64,000 nucleotides of DNA from Novosphingobium rosa NBRC 15208 (GTDB lineage: Bacteria > Pseudomonadota > Alphaproteobacteria > Sphingomonadales > Sphingomonadaceae), in the NCBI RefSeq assembly GCF_001598555.1, contig NZ_BCZE01000003.1:78096-142095 (forward strand), written 5' to 3'. Positions 1-8,964 of the stretch are shown one piece after another (position 1 is the first letter of the stretch; every line of letters starts with the position of its first letter). The translations under genes were made by a program, and so were the position numbers. Below the pieces are notes generated by a model. It was given only the letters and a program-made list of their open reading frames with translations. It had not been told where the DNA came from and did not search any database.

Positions 1-552
1 GAGGATATCGCGCTGATGCAGGGCGAGTTGAAGCGCTGCAAGGCGATCCTTTCGGGCGTGCTGATCTCGGCGGGCGAAATCCGGGGCGAGAACCCGCAGG
101 TCACATCGCTGCACAGCTTCCTCACCACCTTCATCGAGGATTGGCGCGAACGCTCCCCCTGCCCCATCGCCTTCACCGAAGAGATCGGCGAGGACATCGA
201 CATCGTGGCGGACCCCGCCCTGCGTCAGGTGCTGAGCAACATCGTCGACAACGCCATCGACGCCTCCCCCACCGGCATCGCCATCGAAGCGCGGCGTGAG
301 CGCGACTGGCTCAGCATCGTGACGACCGATGAAGGGCCCGGCTTCGCGCCGCAGGTGATCGATCAGATCGGCAAGCCCTATGTCTCCACCAAGGGGCGCG
401 ATGGCGGCGGGCTCGGCCTGTTCCTGGTGGTCAATGTGGCGCGCAAGCTGGGCGGGCGGCTGAAGGTGGAGAACCGCGAGGAAGGCGGCGCTCAGGTCAG
501 CCTGACGATCCCGTTGTCGGCGCTGGCCTTTCAGGGCAAAAGGGCGAAATGA
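1..552 (+). CDS. regB: Sensor histidine kinase RegB/PrrB/ActS type, 3' part
   Basis: This is the C-terminal part of a histidine kinase; the reading frame is open to the left edge, so the start, membrane segments and phosphorylated His lie outside. Visible are the end of the dimerisation helix (EDIALMQGELKRCKAIL) and a complete HATPase domain with N box NIVDNAIDAS, G1 box DEGPGF and G2 box GGGLGLFL. The Arg-Cys in the helix (Cys codon at 37-39) matches the place of the redox-sensing Cys known in RegB. The stop overlaps the start of the next gene (ATGA at 549-552), so the two are translationally coupled. RegB-type kinases control respiratory and redox genes; that role here is inferred from the partner regulator. 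Confidence 0.85.
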   Translation, partial: EDIALMQGELKRCKAILSGVLISAGEIRGENPQVTSLHSFLTTFIEDWRERSPCPIAFTEEIGEDIDIVADPALRQVLSNIVDNAIDASPTGIAIEARRERDWLSIVTTDEGPGFAPQVIDQIGKPYVSTKGRDGGGLGLFLVVNVARKLGGRLKVENREEGGAQVSLTIPLSALAFQGKRAK

Positions 553-1112
553 ACGATCCGGCACCCCCATCCCCGGAGTCTTCGATCTCACCCTCGCTGG
601 TGATCGTCGAGGACGACCCCGCTTTTGGACGCACCCTCAAACGCTCCTTCGAACGGCGCGGCTATGAGGTGCAGCACGCCACCAGCCCCGAAGAGCTCGA
701 AGCCCTGCTCGGCGACGACAGTTTCGATTACGCCGTGGTGGATCTGAAACTGGGCACCGCCTCTGGCCTGACCTGCGTGCAGATGCTCAGCCAGCATGAT
801 CCGGCGACCTGCATCGTGGTCCTCACCGGCTTTGCCAGCATCGCGACGGCGGTGGAAGCCATCAAGCTGGGCGCCGCGCATTATCTCGCCAAGCCCGCCA
901 ACACCGACGACATCGAAGAAGCCTTCGCCCAGCGCGAGGGCAATCCCGAAGTGCCGCTCGAAGGCCGCAAGACCTCGATCAAGACGATGGAATGGGAATA
1001 TATCCACTCCACGCTGGCCGATTGCGATTTCAACATCTCCGAAGCCGCGCGGCGGTTGGGCATGCATCGGCGGACTTTGGCGCGGAAGCTGGAAAAGCGG
1101 CAGTTGAAGTAA
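549..1112 (+). CDS. regA: Response regulator RegA/PrrA/ActR type
   Basis: 187 residues, the usual RegA length. It has a receiver domain with acidic pair ED at 21-22, phospho-acceptor Asp65 (VVDLKLG), Thr93 and Lys115, then a linker and a short Fis-type helix-turn-helix (ISEAARRLGMHRRTLARKL, about 163-181), the arrangement that defines the family. A possible ribosome site AAGGGCG precedes the ATG, which overlaps the kinase stop. The family is a global redox regulator of respiration and carbon or nitrogen metabolism; the targets here are not known. The 3' end runs straight into dispersed repeat copy A. Confidence 0.9.
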   Translation: MNDPAPPSPESSISPSLVIVEDDPAFGRTLKRSFERRGYEVQHATSPEELEALLGDDSFDYAVVDLKLGTASGLTCVQMLSQHDPATCIVVLTGFASIATAVEAIKLGAAHYLAKPANTDDIEEAFAQREGNPEVPLEGRKTSIKTMEWEYIHSTLADCDFNISEAARRLGMHRRTLARKLEKRQLK

Positions 1113-1128
1113 GGTTGAGAAGGACAAT

Positions 1129-1262
1129 GCGAGGGGGTTACCCCCTCGCGCTCCCATACCGTCTTCCGGCGAGAAGGCAGTGGCGCCGAAACGAAGCGCA
1201 CTGTCTCTCCACCTGTGCAGGCACAATGTCAGCCTGCGGCGCGGCGACGTTCAGCAAAGCCA
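1129..1262 (+). repeat. Dispersed junction repeat, copy A
   Basis: Begins with a perfect hairpin (arms GCGAGGGGG and CCCCCTCGC, loop TTA, 1129-1149), then CTCCCATACCGTCTTCCGGCG, GGCAGTGGCGCCGAAACG, CTCCACCTGTGCAGG and GCCTGCGGCGCGGCGA. The same blocks in the same order occur near 33047 (inverted), 55895 and 60096. This copy lacks the right-hand hairpin: it stops about 15 bp before the stop codon of the convergent mutase gene, so it looks truncated. It fills nearly all of the 165-bp convergent gap. Confidence 0.85.
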
Positions 1263-1277
1263 AACGCCGCTCATACA

Positions 1278-2768
1278 TTACGCCAGCTTGTCGCGCACGA
1301 TGGCCAGCGCTTGCTGGTTGATCGCCTTGGCCTGCTCCACCGTATCGCTTTCGGAGTAGCACCGCAGTTCCGGCGCATTGCCCGAACGACGCAGATGGAT
1401 GATCGCCCCCTGCGCGGTGGTCATACGGATGCCATCCGTCAGATCCAGATTGGTCACCGCCCCGGCAATACCGCCGAAATGCTCGTCCAACCGCGCGATC
1501 TGAGCGTCCCTGTCACCCTCCAGCAGCTTGGCGAAAATCGCCTCGCTCTTCTCGGTGGCGAAGTTCTGGATGCGGTCGGAATAGGTCACGCGCGGCGGCA
1601 GCTCCTCAATCAGATCGCGGATCTTGCCCGGACGCGAGGCCACGATCACCGTCAACACCGGCAACACCGCATCGCGCGTCGGCAAAGGCTCCAGAGAGCC
1701 CAGCTTGGTGCCCAGCAGAAAGCCGCCATTGGCTTCATAGCCCACCACCGGTTGCTCACCCTTGGCCAGATGCGCATTCATCGCGGCAATCACGAAAGGT
1801 GAGCCGATCCGCGTGCGGTCCGTTTCGGCAAAGGCGCCGCAACGTTCCAGCACCGTGTTGCTCGACACCGGCGTCACCACTGCATAGGCCCGCAGCGCTC
1901 GGGCGCAGAGCACGCCCAGCACATCGCCGCGCAACCACTCACCCTTGTGGTCGGCCAGCAGTGGGCGGTCCGAATCCCCATCCGTCGAGATGATCGCATC
2001 GAAACCGAACTCTTCCGCCCAGCCCTTGGCCAGCTCGACATCCTCGGGGCGAATGGCCTCGGTATCGACCGGAATGAACTGCGTGGCACGGCCCAGCGCC
2101 ACGGCCTTGCCGCCCAAAGCCTCGACCACCTCGACCAGCACATCGCGGCCCACCGCCGAGTGCTGATAGACGCCGATCGTCAAGCCGCGCAGCGCCTGAG
2201 GCCCGAAATGATCCACATAACGCTGAATATAGGCCTGCGCGACTTCGGTCACCTCAGGCAGCGGCGTCGCGGCCTTCAACATGCCGTGATCGTCAAAAAT
2301 CGCCGGATCGGTGGCGATCACCTGACCGCGCATGCCAGCTTCATCGTCTTTCAGCACCTCCCCCTTGGGGCGGTAGAACTTGATGCCGTTGCGGTCGGCG
2401 GGGATATGGCTGCCTGTCACCATCAGCGAGGGGATGCCTTGCCCGAAAGCATAAAGCGCCAACGCGGGCGTCGGCACAAAGCCGCAGAACACCGGCTCGC
2501 CGCCGGCATCGCGCACGGCCTGAGCGCAAGCCGCCATGATACGCGGCGTGCTGGGCCGCAGATCGCCCGCCACCGCCACGCGCATGCCGGGCGAAAACTC
2601 GCCAAGGCTGGCCAGATGCTGGAGAAAACCGGTGGTATAGGCATGGCAGACCTGATCGGTCATCGCCACCACCTCGCCGCGCGCGCCACTGGTGCCGAAT
2701 TGCACCCCGGAACGCGCCATCACGGCATCGACCGTCAAAGGGGTGGTCTGGGCGTCCTGCTGGGTCAT
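1278..2768 (-). CDS. Phosphomannomutase/phosphoglucomutase (alpha-D-phosphohexomutase)
   Basis: 496 residues from the ATG at 2768, chosen because AGGA lies about 10 nt upstream; an in-frame extension to 2807 lacks such a site. Motifs of the alpha-D-phosphohexomutase superfamily are in order: FGTSGARG near 24-31, the catalytic serine loop TGSHIP (Ser120, where TASHNP is usual), the metal loop DGDSDR (263-268), the sugar loop GYEANGG, and the phosphate loop RRSGNAPELR. It should interconvert hexose 1- and 6-phosphates. Its position just ahead of the exopolysaccharide region suggests supply of GDP-mannose or UDP-glucose precursors. The variant serine loop (Gly for Ala, Ile for Asn) is unusual, but the serine itself is kept. 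Confidence 0.88.
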   Translation of the reverse strand: MTQQDAQTTPLTVDAVMARSGVQFGTSGARGEVVAMTDQVCHAYTTGFLQHLASLGEFSPGMRVAVAGDLRPSTPRIMAACAQAVRDAGGEPVFCGFVPTPALALYAFGQGIPSLMVTGSHIPADRNGIKFYRPKGEVLKDDEAGMRGQVIATDPAIFDDHGMLKAATPLPEVTEVAQAYIQRYVDHFGPQALRGLTIGVYQHSAVGRDVLVEVVEALGGKAVALGRATQFIPVDTEAIRPEDVELAKGWAEEFGFDAIISTDGDSDRPLLADHKGEWLRGDVLGVLCARALRAYAVVTPVSSNTVLERCGAFAETDRTRIGSPFVIAAMNAHLAKGEQPVVGYEANGGFLLGTKLGSLEPLPTRDAVLPVLTVIVASRPGKIRDLIEELPPRVTYSDRIQNFATEKSEAIFAKLLEGDRDAQIARLDEHFGGIAGAVTNLDLTDGIRMTTAQGAIIHLRRSGNAPELRCYSESDTVEQAKAINQQALAIVRDKLA

Positions 2769-2954
2769 CGAAACAATTCCTGGCCTGTTGGGGAACCTGG
2801 CCCCCATCTATCGCGTCCGCCGTGCGGGGACCACCCCCTGCTCGACGGGAATTTCGCAATACACTGCAATGCTTAACGCCGGTACGAAGGAAAGGCTCCA
2901 AAGTCGATCCGTCCCCGCTTCGGGCCGTGACGAAAACACGATAGCGCAGGCGAC

Positions 2955-3968
2955 ATGATTGCACCGGTGCATATCGACCGCCTGTGGAATGCAGGACTGA
3001 TGGCCGTGCTGGCTCTGGCCTGCGCGCTGGTCGGCTACGCCAATTGGGGCATGGCGGAAAGTTTTGCCGGGCTGGCCCCGGGCCTGACCGAGGTCCTTCA
3101 GCCAGAACCAGCAACAACCACCGAACCACCTGTGGATTCCTTTCTGCCGCAACAGATTCAGAATCTTGGCCGCGATCAGGCGCATGCCTACAACCTCGCC
3201 TCACCGCTTGAGGCGATCAATCCCGCGCCGCCCGCTTTCCATGCCGAATGGCTTTCCCCGCCCGAACTGGACCGCGCGACCGACTGCATGGCCAGCGCCA
3301 TCTATTACGAAGCCGGCAGCGAGAGCCTGACCGGGCAGTTGGCGGTGGCTCAGGTGATTCTCAACCGCTTGCGCCATCCCCGCTATCCCAAGACGGTCTG
3401 CGCGGTGGTCCATCAAGGCAGCGAACGGGCGACGGGATGCCAGTTCACCTACACCTGTGACGGCGCCCAGTCCCGCCCGCCCGATGCCGCCCGGCTGCAA
3501 CGGGCCAGACTGGTGGCGCAAGCCGCGCTGCATGGCGCCACATCCGCGCAAGCCGGGCAGGCCACGCATTACCATACGGTCTGGATCGTCCCGGTCTGGG
3601 CCAAGGATCTGCGCAAGGTGGCGATCATCGGCAATCATGTGTTCTATCGCCCGCCCGGGGCCTATCCCGGCTATCCGATGCCCAGCCTGCCGATTGCCCC
3701 GGTCATCGCAATGGAGCGGACCGTTGGGGCAACACCATTCCCCCTCACCGCCACAATCGAGATTCATCCTGCCCTGGTGGCAGCGGAGAAACCGCAGCTG
3801 TCGCTCGCGAATGTGGAAACCATGGGTGTGCCGACCATCGCCGGTCCTGCCGCGGCACCATTGGCTGCGGCAACGGCATCCCAAAACCCACAGAGCAAAG
3901 AGAGAAAGGCATTCCGCTTTGGGCATCCCCATCGAGACAATGGATCAATTCCTTTGACCGGCCTGTAA
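2955..3968 (+). CDS. Cell wall hydrolase, SleB/Hydrolase_2 family
   Basis: 337 residues. One N-terminal membrane segment or signal anchor (about 11-32), a Pro/Thr-rich linker, then a Hydrolase_2 (SleB/CwlJ) domain at about 105-230 with ATDCMASAIYYEAGSES (presumed catalytic Glu119), VAQVILNR and a His-Tyr-His segment near THYHTVW. In spore formers these are lytic transglycosylases; in proteobacteria they are exported peptidoglycan hydrolases. The C-terminal 100 residues are low-complexity and Ala/Pro-rich. It is transcribed away from the mutase. The product probably remodels murein in the periplasm. Confidence 0.85.
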   Translation: MIAPVHIDRLWNAGLMAVLALACALVGYANWGMAESFAGLAPGLTEVLQPEPATTTEPPVDSFLPQQIQNLGRDQAHAYNLASPLEAINPAPPAFHAEWLSPPELDRATDCMASAIYYEAGSESLTGQLAVAQVILNRLRHPRYPKTVCAVVHQGSERATGCQFTYTCDGAQSRPPDAARLQRARLVAQAALHGATSAQAGQATHYHTVWIVPVWAKDLRKVAIIGNHVFYRPPGAYPGYPMPSLPIAPVIAMERTVGATPFPLTATIEIHPALVAAEKPQLSLANVETMGVPTIAGPAAAPLAAATASQNPQSKERKAFRFGHPHRDNGSIPLTGL

Positions 3969-4115
3969 AATAAATATCAAAATCTACAAATCATCACTTA
4001 GATCAGTTTCAGATATTTCTCCGATGACTTGCAACGAATTTGGACAGATCATCGATTTGACGTACCGCTATTTTGAATAGGCTGCACCACAGCATAGGCT
4101 GCAACAAGGTGCATC

Positions 4116-4781
4116 ATGGCCAGTTTGCCGGCGACATCCCCCCTCGCTTCCCTTCGCCTTCGTTCTCCCTCCGAATGGGACTGGATACGCTGTCTCGATG
4201 TTGCCCTGGCGCTCGCGGCGCTGGCCTTCATTCTGCCGCTGCTGCTTCTGGTTGCCGTGGCGATCCGCAGCACCAGCAAGGGGCCGGTGCTGTTCATCCA
4301 CAAACGCATCGGCCGCAACGGAGAAGTCTTCGGATGCTGCAAATTCCGCACCATGCAGGTGGATGCCGACCGTCGCCTCGCCGAATTGCTGGAGCGTGAT
4401 CCCCAGGCCCGTGACGAATGGCAGGGCAGCCAGAAATTGCGCAAGGATCCGCGCATCACGGCCATCGGCCACTTCCTGCGGCGCAGCAGCATCGATGAAC
4501 TGCCGCAGCTCTACAATGTGCTGAACGGCACGATGAGCTGGGTCGGCCCGCGCCCCATCGTCCATAGCGAGATCACCCGCTACGGCCATCATTTCAGCCA
4601 TTATTGTCAGGTAAGGCCCGGCATCACCGGCCTCTGGCAGGTCAGCGGGCGCAGCAACACCAGCTATCGCCGCCGCGTGGCGATGGATGTGGTCTATATC
4701 AGGCGGCGCACCATGATGCTGAACGGCATGATCATGGCGCGCACCCTGCCGGCGGTGCTGCTGCAACGCGGCTCCTGCTGA
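4116..4781 (+). CDS. Initiating sugar transferase (polyprenyl-phosphate glycosyl-1-phosphate transferase)
   Basis: 221 residues, the short single-membrane-segment form of the bacterial sugar transferase family (ExoY/PssA-like). A hydrophobic helix (about 28-50) is followed by KRIGRNG, the FRTM motif, SIDELPQLYNVL, VGPRP and the C-terminal RPGITGLWQVSGRS. It transfers a sugar phosphate to undecaprenyl phosphate on the inner membrane and starts the repeat unit. AAGG about 8 nt before the ATG supports the start. The preceding 147 bp are AT-rich and should hold the promoter. It runs head to tail with the polymerase gene without a gap. Confidence 0.92.
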   Translation: MASLPATSPLASLRLRSPSEWDWIRCLDVALALAALAFILPLLLLVAVAIRSTSKGPVLFIHKRIGRNGEVFGCCKFRTMQVDADRRLAELLERDPQARDEWQGSQKLRKDPRITAIGHFLRRSSIDELPQLYNVLNGTMSWVGPRPIVHSEITRYGHHFSHYCQVRPGITGLWQVSGRSNTSYRRRVAMDVVYIRRRTMMLNGMIMARTLPAVLLQRGSC

Positions 4782-6140
4782 ATGGGCTTTCCGAGGTCGA
4801 TGAAGCGCATTTTTACGCAGGACAGGTTTCACCACCTCCTGTCGAACAGCAATCGTCGCGGAACTTATGGCCTGACTTCGGCGCGTGCCTCCCCCCGATT
4901 GTTGGCTCAAGCCGCCGCGCTGCTGACGATCAGCGCGGCCCTGCTGGGGGCGGCCAACAGCGGCCTCCTCACCACCCTTTTGTCACTGGGCCAATGCCTG
5001 TTGGCGGGCGTCATTTTCACGCTGCTTCCCGGACATCGGGATTGGTGGCGCTCGGTATGGCCTGCAGCGGCGCCCTGTCTCTTGCAACTGGGTTGGGCCA
5101 GCCTGCCCTCGCTTCATCTTCAGGAGATAGCACCGCCACTGTCGCCCGATCTCTATGCGCTGAACCTTGTTGGGCTCTATGCTCAGGTGATGCTTTTTCT
5201 CGCCATGGCGCGGTTGGGGCAGGAGCGCGATACCAGTCGACACTTTGCCGAAGCCATGACCGTTCTTGCAGGCCCTGCCATTGCGCTCTCACTGGCGGCG
5301 GTGCGGCTCGAATGGATCGACCCGGCGGTGTTGGGGCTGGAGATCGGGCAGAAGCTGCGTTTTTCCGCAGCGATCGGCAATCCCAATGTGGCGGGTGTGA
5401 TCTTCGCCATGATGAGCCTGATGGCCATGGGCGTGACGATCACCCGCTTTCGCGATTGGCAAACCCGCCCTTCGGATCGAAATTTGCTGTTACTGGCCTG
5501 CTGCGCAACGAGTTGCGCGCTCTGTCCGGTTCTGGCCGCAGCGACGCAATCGCGCAGCGCCATTCTGCTGCTGGTCCCTTGCATCACCCTGCTCTGCCTT
5601 GGCCGCGTCATGATCGCGGGCGTGCATCGCTTTTATCTGCTGGGCGGTCTTGCCGCACTGGTTGCGCTTGTGCTGTCCATCGGCTTTGTTTTCGACCGGC
5701 TGGAGGATCTGCCCCAGGATGGCGCCGCCCGTCTGGCGATCTGGGCCCGGTTCTGGACCCTGGCTCAGGCCGCGCCATGGTCAGGCTATGGGTTGGGTTC
5801 CTTTATCGAGATCAACCAGCACACCCTGACAGCCCATGATGCACTGACTATGTGGGATTTCGGCGCAGCGCATGCCGCGCCGCTGCAAATTGTTCTGGAA
5901 CTGGGATGGCCGGGGCTTGCGCTGGCACTGGCATGGTTGGGCGCGATAGGCTGGCGACTGCTGCGGCATATCGGCATCCTCAAAAGCCCTGTCGCGCGGT
6001 CCATGATGCTGGCCATCGCGCTGCCCTTATGCGCATCACTGGTCGATATCGCGATGAATGCGCCTGCCGTTGTGGGACTCGTGATGGGGCTGTCGGGTCT
6101 GCTTTATGGCCGTGCCGCACAGGCCCCTTCAATCCGCTGA
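4782..6140 (+). CDS. O-antigen ligase/Wzy-type polysaccharide polymerase
   Basis: 452 residues with roughly ten to twelve hydrophobic segments and a Wzy_C/O-antigen ligase region: ATQSRSAILLL around residue 260 and, after a large periplasmic loop, WSGYGLGSF. Such proteins polymerise lipid-linked repeat units in the periplasm; the nearby flippase, Wzz-kinase and Wza genes favour polymerase over ligase. The ATG at 4782 follows the previous stop directly. A second in-frame ATG at 4800 is possible (GAGG close by), so the first six residues are uncertain. The 3' end overlaps the convergent gene by 12 bp. Confidence 0.85.
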   Translation: MGFPRSMKRIFTQDRFHHLLSNSNRRGTYGLTSARASPRLLAQAAALLTISAALLGAANSGLLTTLLSLGQCLLAGVIFTLLPGHRDWWRSVWPAAAPCLLQLGWASLPSLHLQEIAPPLSPDLYALNLVGLYAQVMLFLAMARLGQERDTSRHFAEAMTVLAGPAIALSLAAVRLEWIDPAVLGLEIGQKLRFSAAIGNPNVAGVIFAMMSLMAMGVTITRFRDWQTRPSDRNLLLLACCATSCALCPVLAAATQSRSAILLLVPCITLLCLGRVMIAGVHRFYLLGGLAALVALVLSIGFVFDRLEDLPQDGAARLAIWARFWTLAQAAPWSGYGLGSFIEINQHTLTAHDALTMWDFGAAHAAPLQIVLELGWPGLALALAWLGAIGWRLLRHIGILKSPVARSMMLAIALPLCASLVDIAMNAPAVVGLVMGLSGLLYGRAAQAPSIR

Positions 6141-6776
6141 CGGGATATTTCCTACGGTCATGCGGAATTGATAGGCCATGCCTGCAGCACTATCGCCCAA
6201 CAGACGCTCAATCGCGGCGCGCTGGCTGCTATCGAAGCGGGTCAGCCATTCAGCCTCGTCCAGCATGTTTTGCTGCGCCGCATCGGGCAGCCGATTCCAC
6301 GCGAAAGCGCCATAAGCGATGCGCCAACGCGCCTCCCGCATCAGAAAAGGCGCAGCACGATAGCTGGCAACATAGGCCGCCACACCGCGCGACGAGGCAG
6401 ATGGATACGCCAGAAGATCGGCCTGAGCCGTCAGGATTTGCGTGGTCGCCCAGCCCGGACGGGAATGGCTCAGGGGCTCGATCTGCCGCCGAGCCCATGC
6501 CAGATCAAGCTGCCGCTCCCCCCGTGTGGAGGCCTGCCCCGCCGAGATCAACGCCAACTCTGCCAGACCGGCCTTGGCCCTGTCTCCCAAAGCCTCGGGC
6601 AGGTCATCGGCGTGATCGACCAGCACCGTCTGCCCTTTATCCTGAGAGGACCGCATGGCCATGACGATGGTTTGGGTGGTCCACTCACGCGCAGACAGAG
6701 AGGCAGCCCATGCCGTGCCAGCAAGACAGAGCATGGGCATCACAATGGATAGGCGGGCATCCCTCTTACCGATCAT
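6129..6776 (-). CDS. Exported protein of unknown function in the polysaccharide locus
   Basis: 215 residues from ATG 6776 (an ATG at 6788 would add four). The N-terminus is a plausible signal peptide ending in TAWAAS. The rest is Ala- and Arg-rich, probably helical, with no motif I recognise. It overlaps the end of the tyrosine kinase gene by about 11 bp and is read in the same direction, so it is likely co-transcribed and may serve export or assembly in the periplasm. Its 3' end overlaps the convergent polymerase gene. Function unknown. Confidence 0.7.
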   Translation of the reverse strand: MIGKRDARLSIVMPMLCLAGTAWAASLSAREWTTQTIVMAMRSSQDKGQTVLVDHADDLPEALGDRAKAGLAELALISAGQASTRGERQLDLAWARRQIEPLSHSRPGWATTQILTAQADLLAYPSASSRGVAAYVASYRAAPFLMREARWRIAYGAFAWNRLPDAAQQNMLDEAEWLTRFDSSQRAAIERLLGDSAAGMAYQFRMTVGNIPSAD

Positions 6777-8937
6777 AATAGGCCACATAGCGGCGCGAGT
6801 AATAGAGCGCCCCCACCGCCTCAGCTCGAGGATTGACCATGGTCAGCACCGCGCCGATGATCGGCACATTGTCATGCTCCAGCCCGGCGAGTGCAGCATC
6901 GACCGCAGCAATCGGCGTGCCGCCCCATTTGATCATCAGCACCACGCCATCGCTCAGCTTGGCGATGCTGCGCGCATCGGTGACACCCAGCACCGGCGGC
7001 GTATCGATCAGGATGTGATCGTAATGCGGGCGCAATTGCTCCAGCATGCTGCGCATCCGGGCGGGATTGAACAGATCGGTGGGGCTGAAGGTTGATTTGG
7101 CCACCGGCAGGATCGAGCAACCCGCGACATGATCCTCGATGATCGCCTGAGCCAGATCGACCTCACCATTCAGCACCTCGATCAGCCCGCATTCGGGATG
7201 AAGGTTGGCCAGCCGCTTGATGCTGGGCCGCCGTACATCGCCGTCGATCAGCAGCACGCGCTCGCCAGCCATGGCCATCACGCGCGCCAAGGTGAGCGAG
7301 CTGGAGGTCTTGCCCTCTCCTGGCACGGTGGAACACAGCGCCACAACCCTGGCCGCTCCCCCATCGGCCCGGCGGATCGAGCTGCGGATGGTGCGATAGG
7401 CCTCCGCATAGGCCGACATCGGACGCAGGATCAGCGTATCGGCAGGCGAGCAGCGTTCGCTCCCCTCGCCCCGCAACTGCTTGCGCCCCAGACGTGGCAC
7501 CGAAGCGAGAAAGCGCAGCCCCAGCAGCACCTCCACATCATCGGCATTGCGCACCGTGCCCTGCATCGTCTCGGTGACCATGGCGGCGATCACGCCCAGC
7601 ACCAGCCCGGCCAGCACGCTGGTCGCGGCCATGGCGGGGCGGTTGGGAAAGGCAGGCAGGCTGGTGACGACCGCCTGCTCGATCAGCCGCGCCTGAGGCT
7701 GGCTGGATTGCTCGACCTGCGCTGTTTGCTGCACCGAGCTGGCAAGGTGGTTGTAAGCCCCGGTTGCAGCATCGGCGCTGCGCTGCAGGCTTTCCGCTTT
7801 CACGGCAGCGCTGTTGTTGGCGGCGATTTCGCCTTTCAAACTGCCCAATTGCCCACGCAGACTGGCCGCCTGAGCGGTGGCCGCCCGCGCCTCGCTGCGC
7901 AGGCCCTCAATGATGCGGCTCTGCTCTTCACGGATCTGGCGGTCGAGGGCGGCGATGCGTTCATTCCCCTCAATCAGAGCGGGAAACAGCGGACCATAGC
8001 GCGAGGCCAATTGCGAACGATCCGCCTCCGCCACCGTGCGCTGCCGCCGCAGATCAGCAATCACATTGGAGGACAGCACCGCCGACACCGCATCCGGACC
8101 CGCCGAAGCGACCTGCTTTTCCGCCGTCTCCAGATTGGAGCGCGCCGCCGCCGCCTGAGCCTCCGCCGTTGCCACCTGCGTGGAGAGCGGCGCGATCTGC
8201 TGATCGTTCACCGTCGCGCCATTGGCGCCCTGCACAATCCCCGTGGAGGCGCGGTAATGCGCCACATCGGCGGCGGCGACTTCGGCCTGACGGCTGAGCC
8301 TTTGCAGCGCGGCCTGACCTTCATCGGCCTGACGCGCCGCCGTGCTCATCATCACGTCGGCGGTGCTGTTGATGTAGCTTTCGGCAAAGCTGTTGGCGAT
8401 GCGCGCGGCCTTCACCGGATCGCGCGATTGGAAGCCGATCGCCAGAATGTAGCTCTTTTCCTGCTGCTCCACCGCCAGCCGGTCCAGCAAAGTGCTGATC
8501 GCCGCCTCCACCGCGCGGGCGTCGGCCAGATCGCCCTTGTCCTTGCGCAGGCGGGCCGACACGAACTCTGGATCATGCTGCAAGCTGTTGGCCAGCACCA
8601 CGCGCCGCGCAATATCGCGCGAGCGGATCGTGGCGATCTCGGTGCTGAGCAGCGACTGGTCGAGCGGGCCGTGCCCTCCCTCGCCATCGGGCGCCACCAC
8701 CAGCGGGCGGTTGGGGGTAATGCGCAGCCGCGCGGTGGACTGATAGCGCGGCGTGATCGCGAAGCTGGCCCCCACCACCAGCAGCATGGTCAGCGCCAGC
8801 ACGCCTGCCACCAGCTTCCAGCGCCAGCGCAGAACCTGCCCCAGCGCCCCGAAAGACACGGAGCGGCGCCCGATATGGCGCGACTGATCGAACCGGCTGA
8901 CCGGCGTGAGCGGCGTGGCCAAAGTCACGGCATTCAT
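6766..8937 (-). CDS. Polysaccharide co-polymerase with BY-type tyrosine kinase (Wzz-Wzc fusion)
   Basis: 723 residues. N-terminal Wzz domain with membrane segments at about 41-62 and 436-455, a long coiled-coil periplasmic region between them, then a cytoplasmic BY-kinase: Walker A STVPGEGKTSS (536-546), Walker A' LLIDGDVRRPS (562-572), Walker B ILIDTPP (642-648) and a C-terminal tyrosine cluster (Tyr712, 713, 717, 720, 721) for autophosphorylation. It sets chain length and gates export with the Wza-like protein. AGGAG upstream supports the ATG at 8937. It lies in a minus-strand operon with the barrel and exporter genes. Confidence 0.93.
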   Translation of the reverse strand: MNAVTLATPLTPVSRFDQSRHIGRRSVSFGALGQVLRWRWKLVAGVLALTMLLVVGASFAITPRYQSTARLRITPNRPLVVAPDGEGGHGPLDQSLLSTEIATIRSRDIARRVVLANSLQHDPEFVSARLRKDKGDLADARAVEAAISTLLDRLAVEQQEKSYILAIGFQSRDPVKAARIANSFAESYINSTADVMMSTAARQADEGQAALQRLSRQAEVAAADVAHYRASTGIVQGANGATVNDQQIAPLSTQVATAEAQAAAARSNLETAEKQVASAGPDAVSAVLSSNVIADLRRQRTVAEADRSQLASRYGPLFPALIEGNERIAALDRQIREEQSRIIEGLRSEARAATAQAASLRGQLGSLKGEIAANNSAAVKAESLQRSADAATGAYNHLASSVQQTAQVEQSSQPQARLIEQAVVTSLPAFPNRPAMAATSVLAGLVLGVIAAMVTETMQGTVRNADDVEVLLGLRFLASVPRLGRKQLRGEGSERCSPADTLILRPMSAYAEAYRTIRSSIRRADGGAARVVALCSTVPGEGKTSSSLTLARVMAMAGERVLLIDGDVRRPSIKRLANLHPECGLIEVLNGEVDLAQAIIEDHVAGCSILPVAKSTFSPTDLFNPARMRSMLEQLRPHYDHILIDTPPVLGVTDARSIAKLSDGVVLMIKWGGTPIAAVDAALAGLEHDNVPIIGAVLTMVNPRAEAVGALYYSRRYVAYYDR

Positions 8938-8964
8938 GGACGGTCTCCTGTCATGTCTGGATGA

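Noticed and set aside
588..1226. 212-codon frame opposite regA
   Set aside because: Antisense of a clear regulator. Its first part only translates repeat copy A, which explains why similar peptides seem to appear near 33200 and 55900.
7129..8964. 611-codon open frame opposite the Wzz-kinase gene
   Set aside because: Low-complexity antisense translation; the minus-strand kinase motifs are complete.
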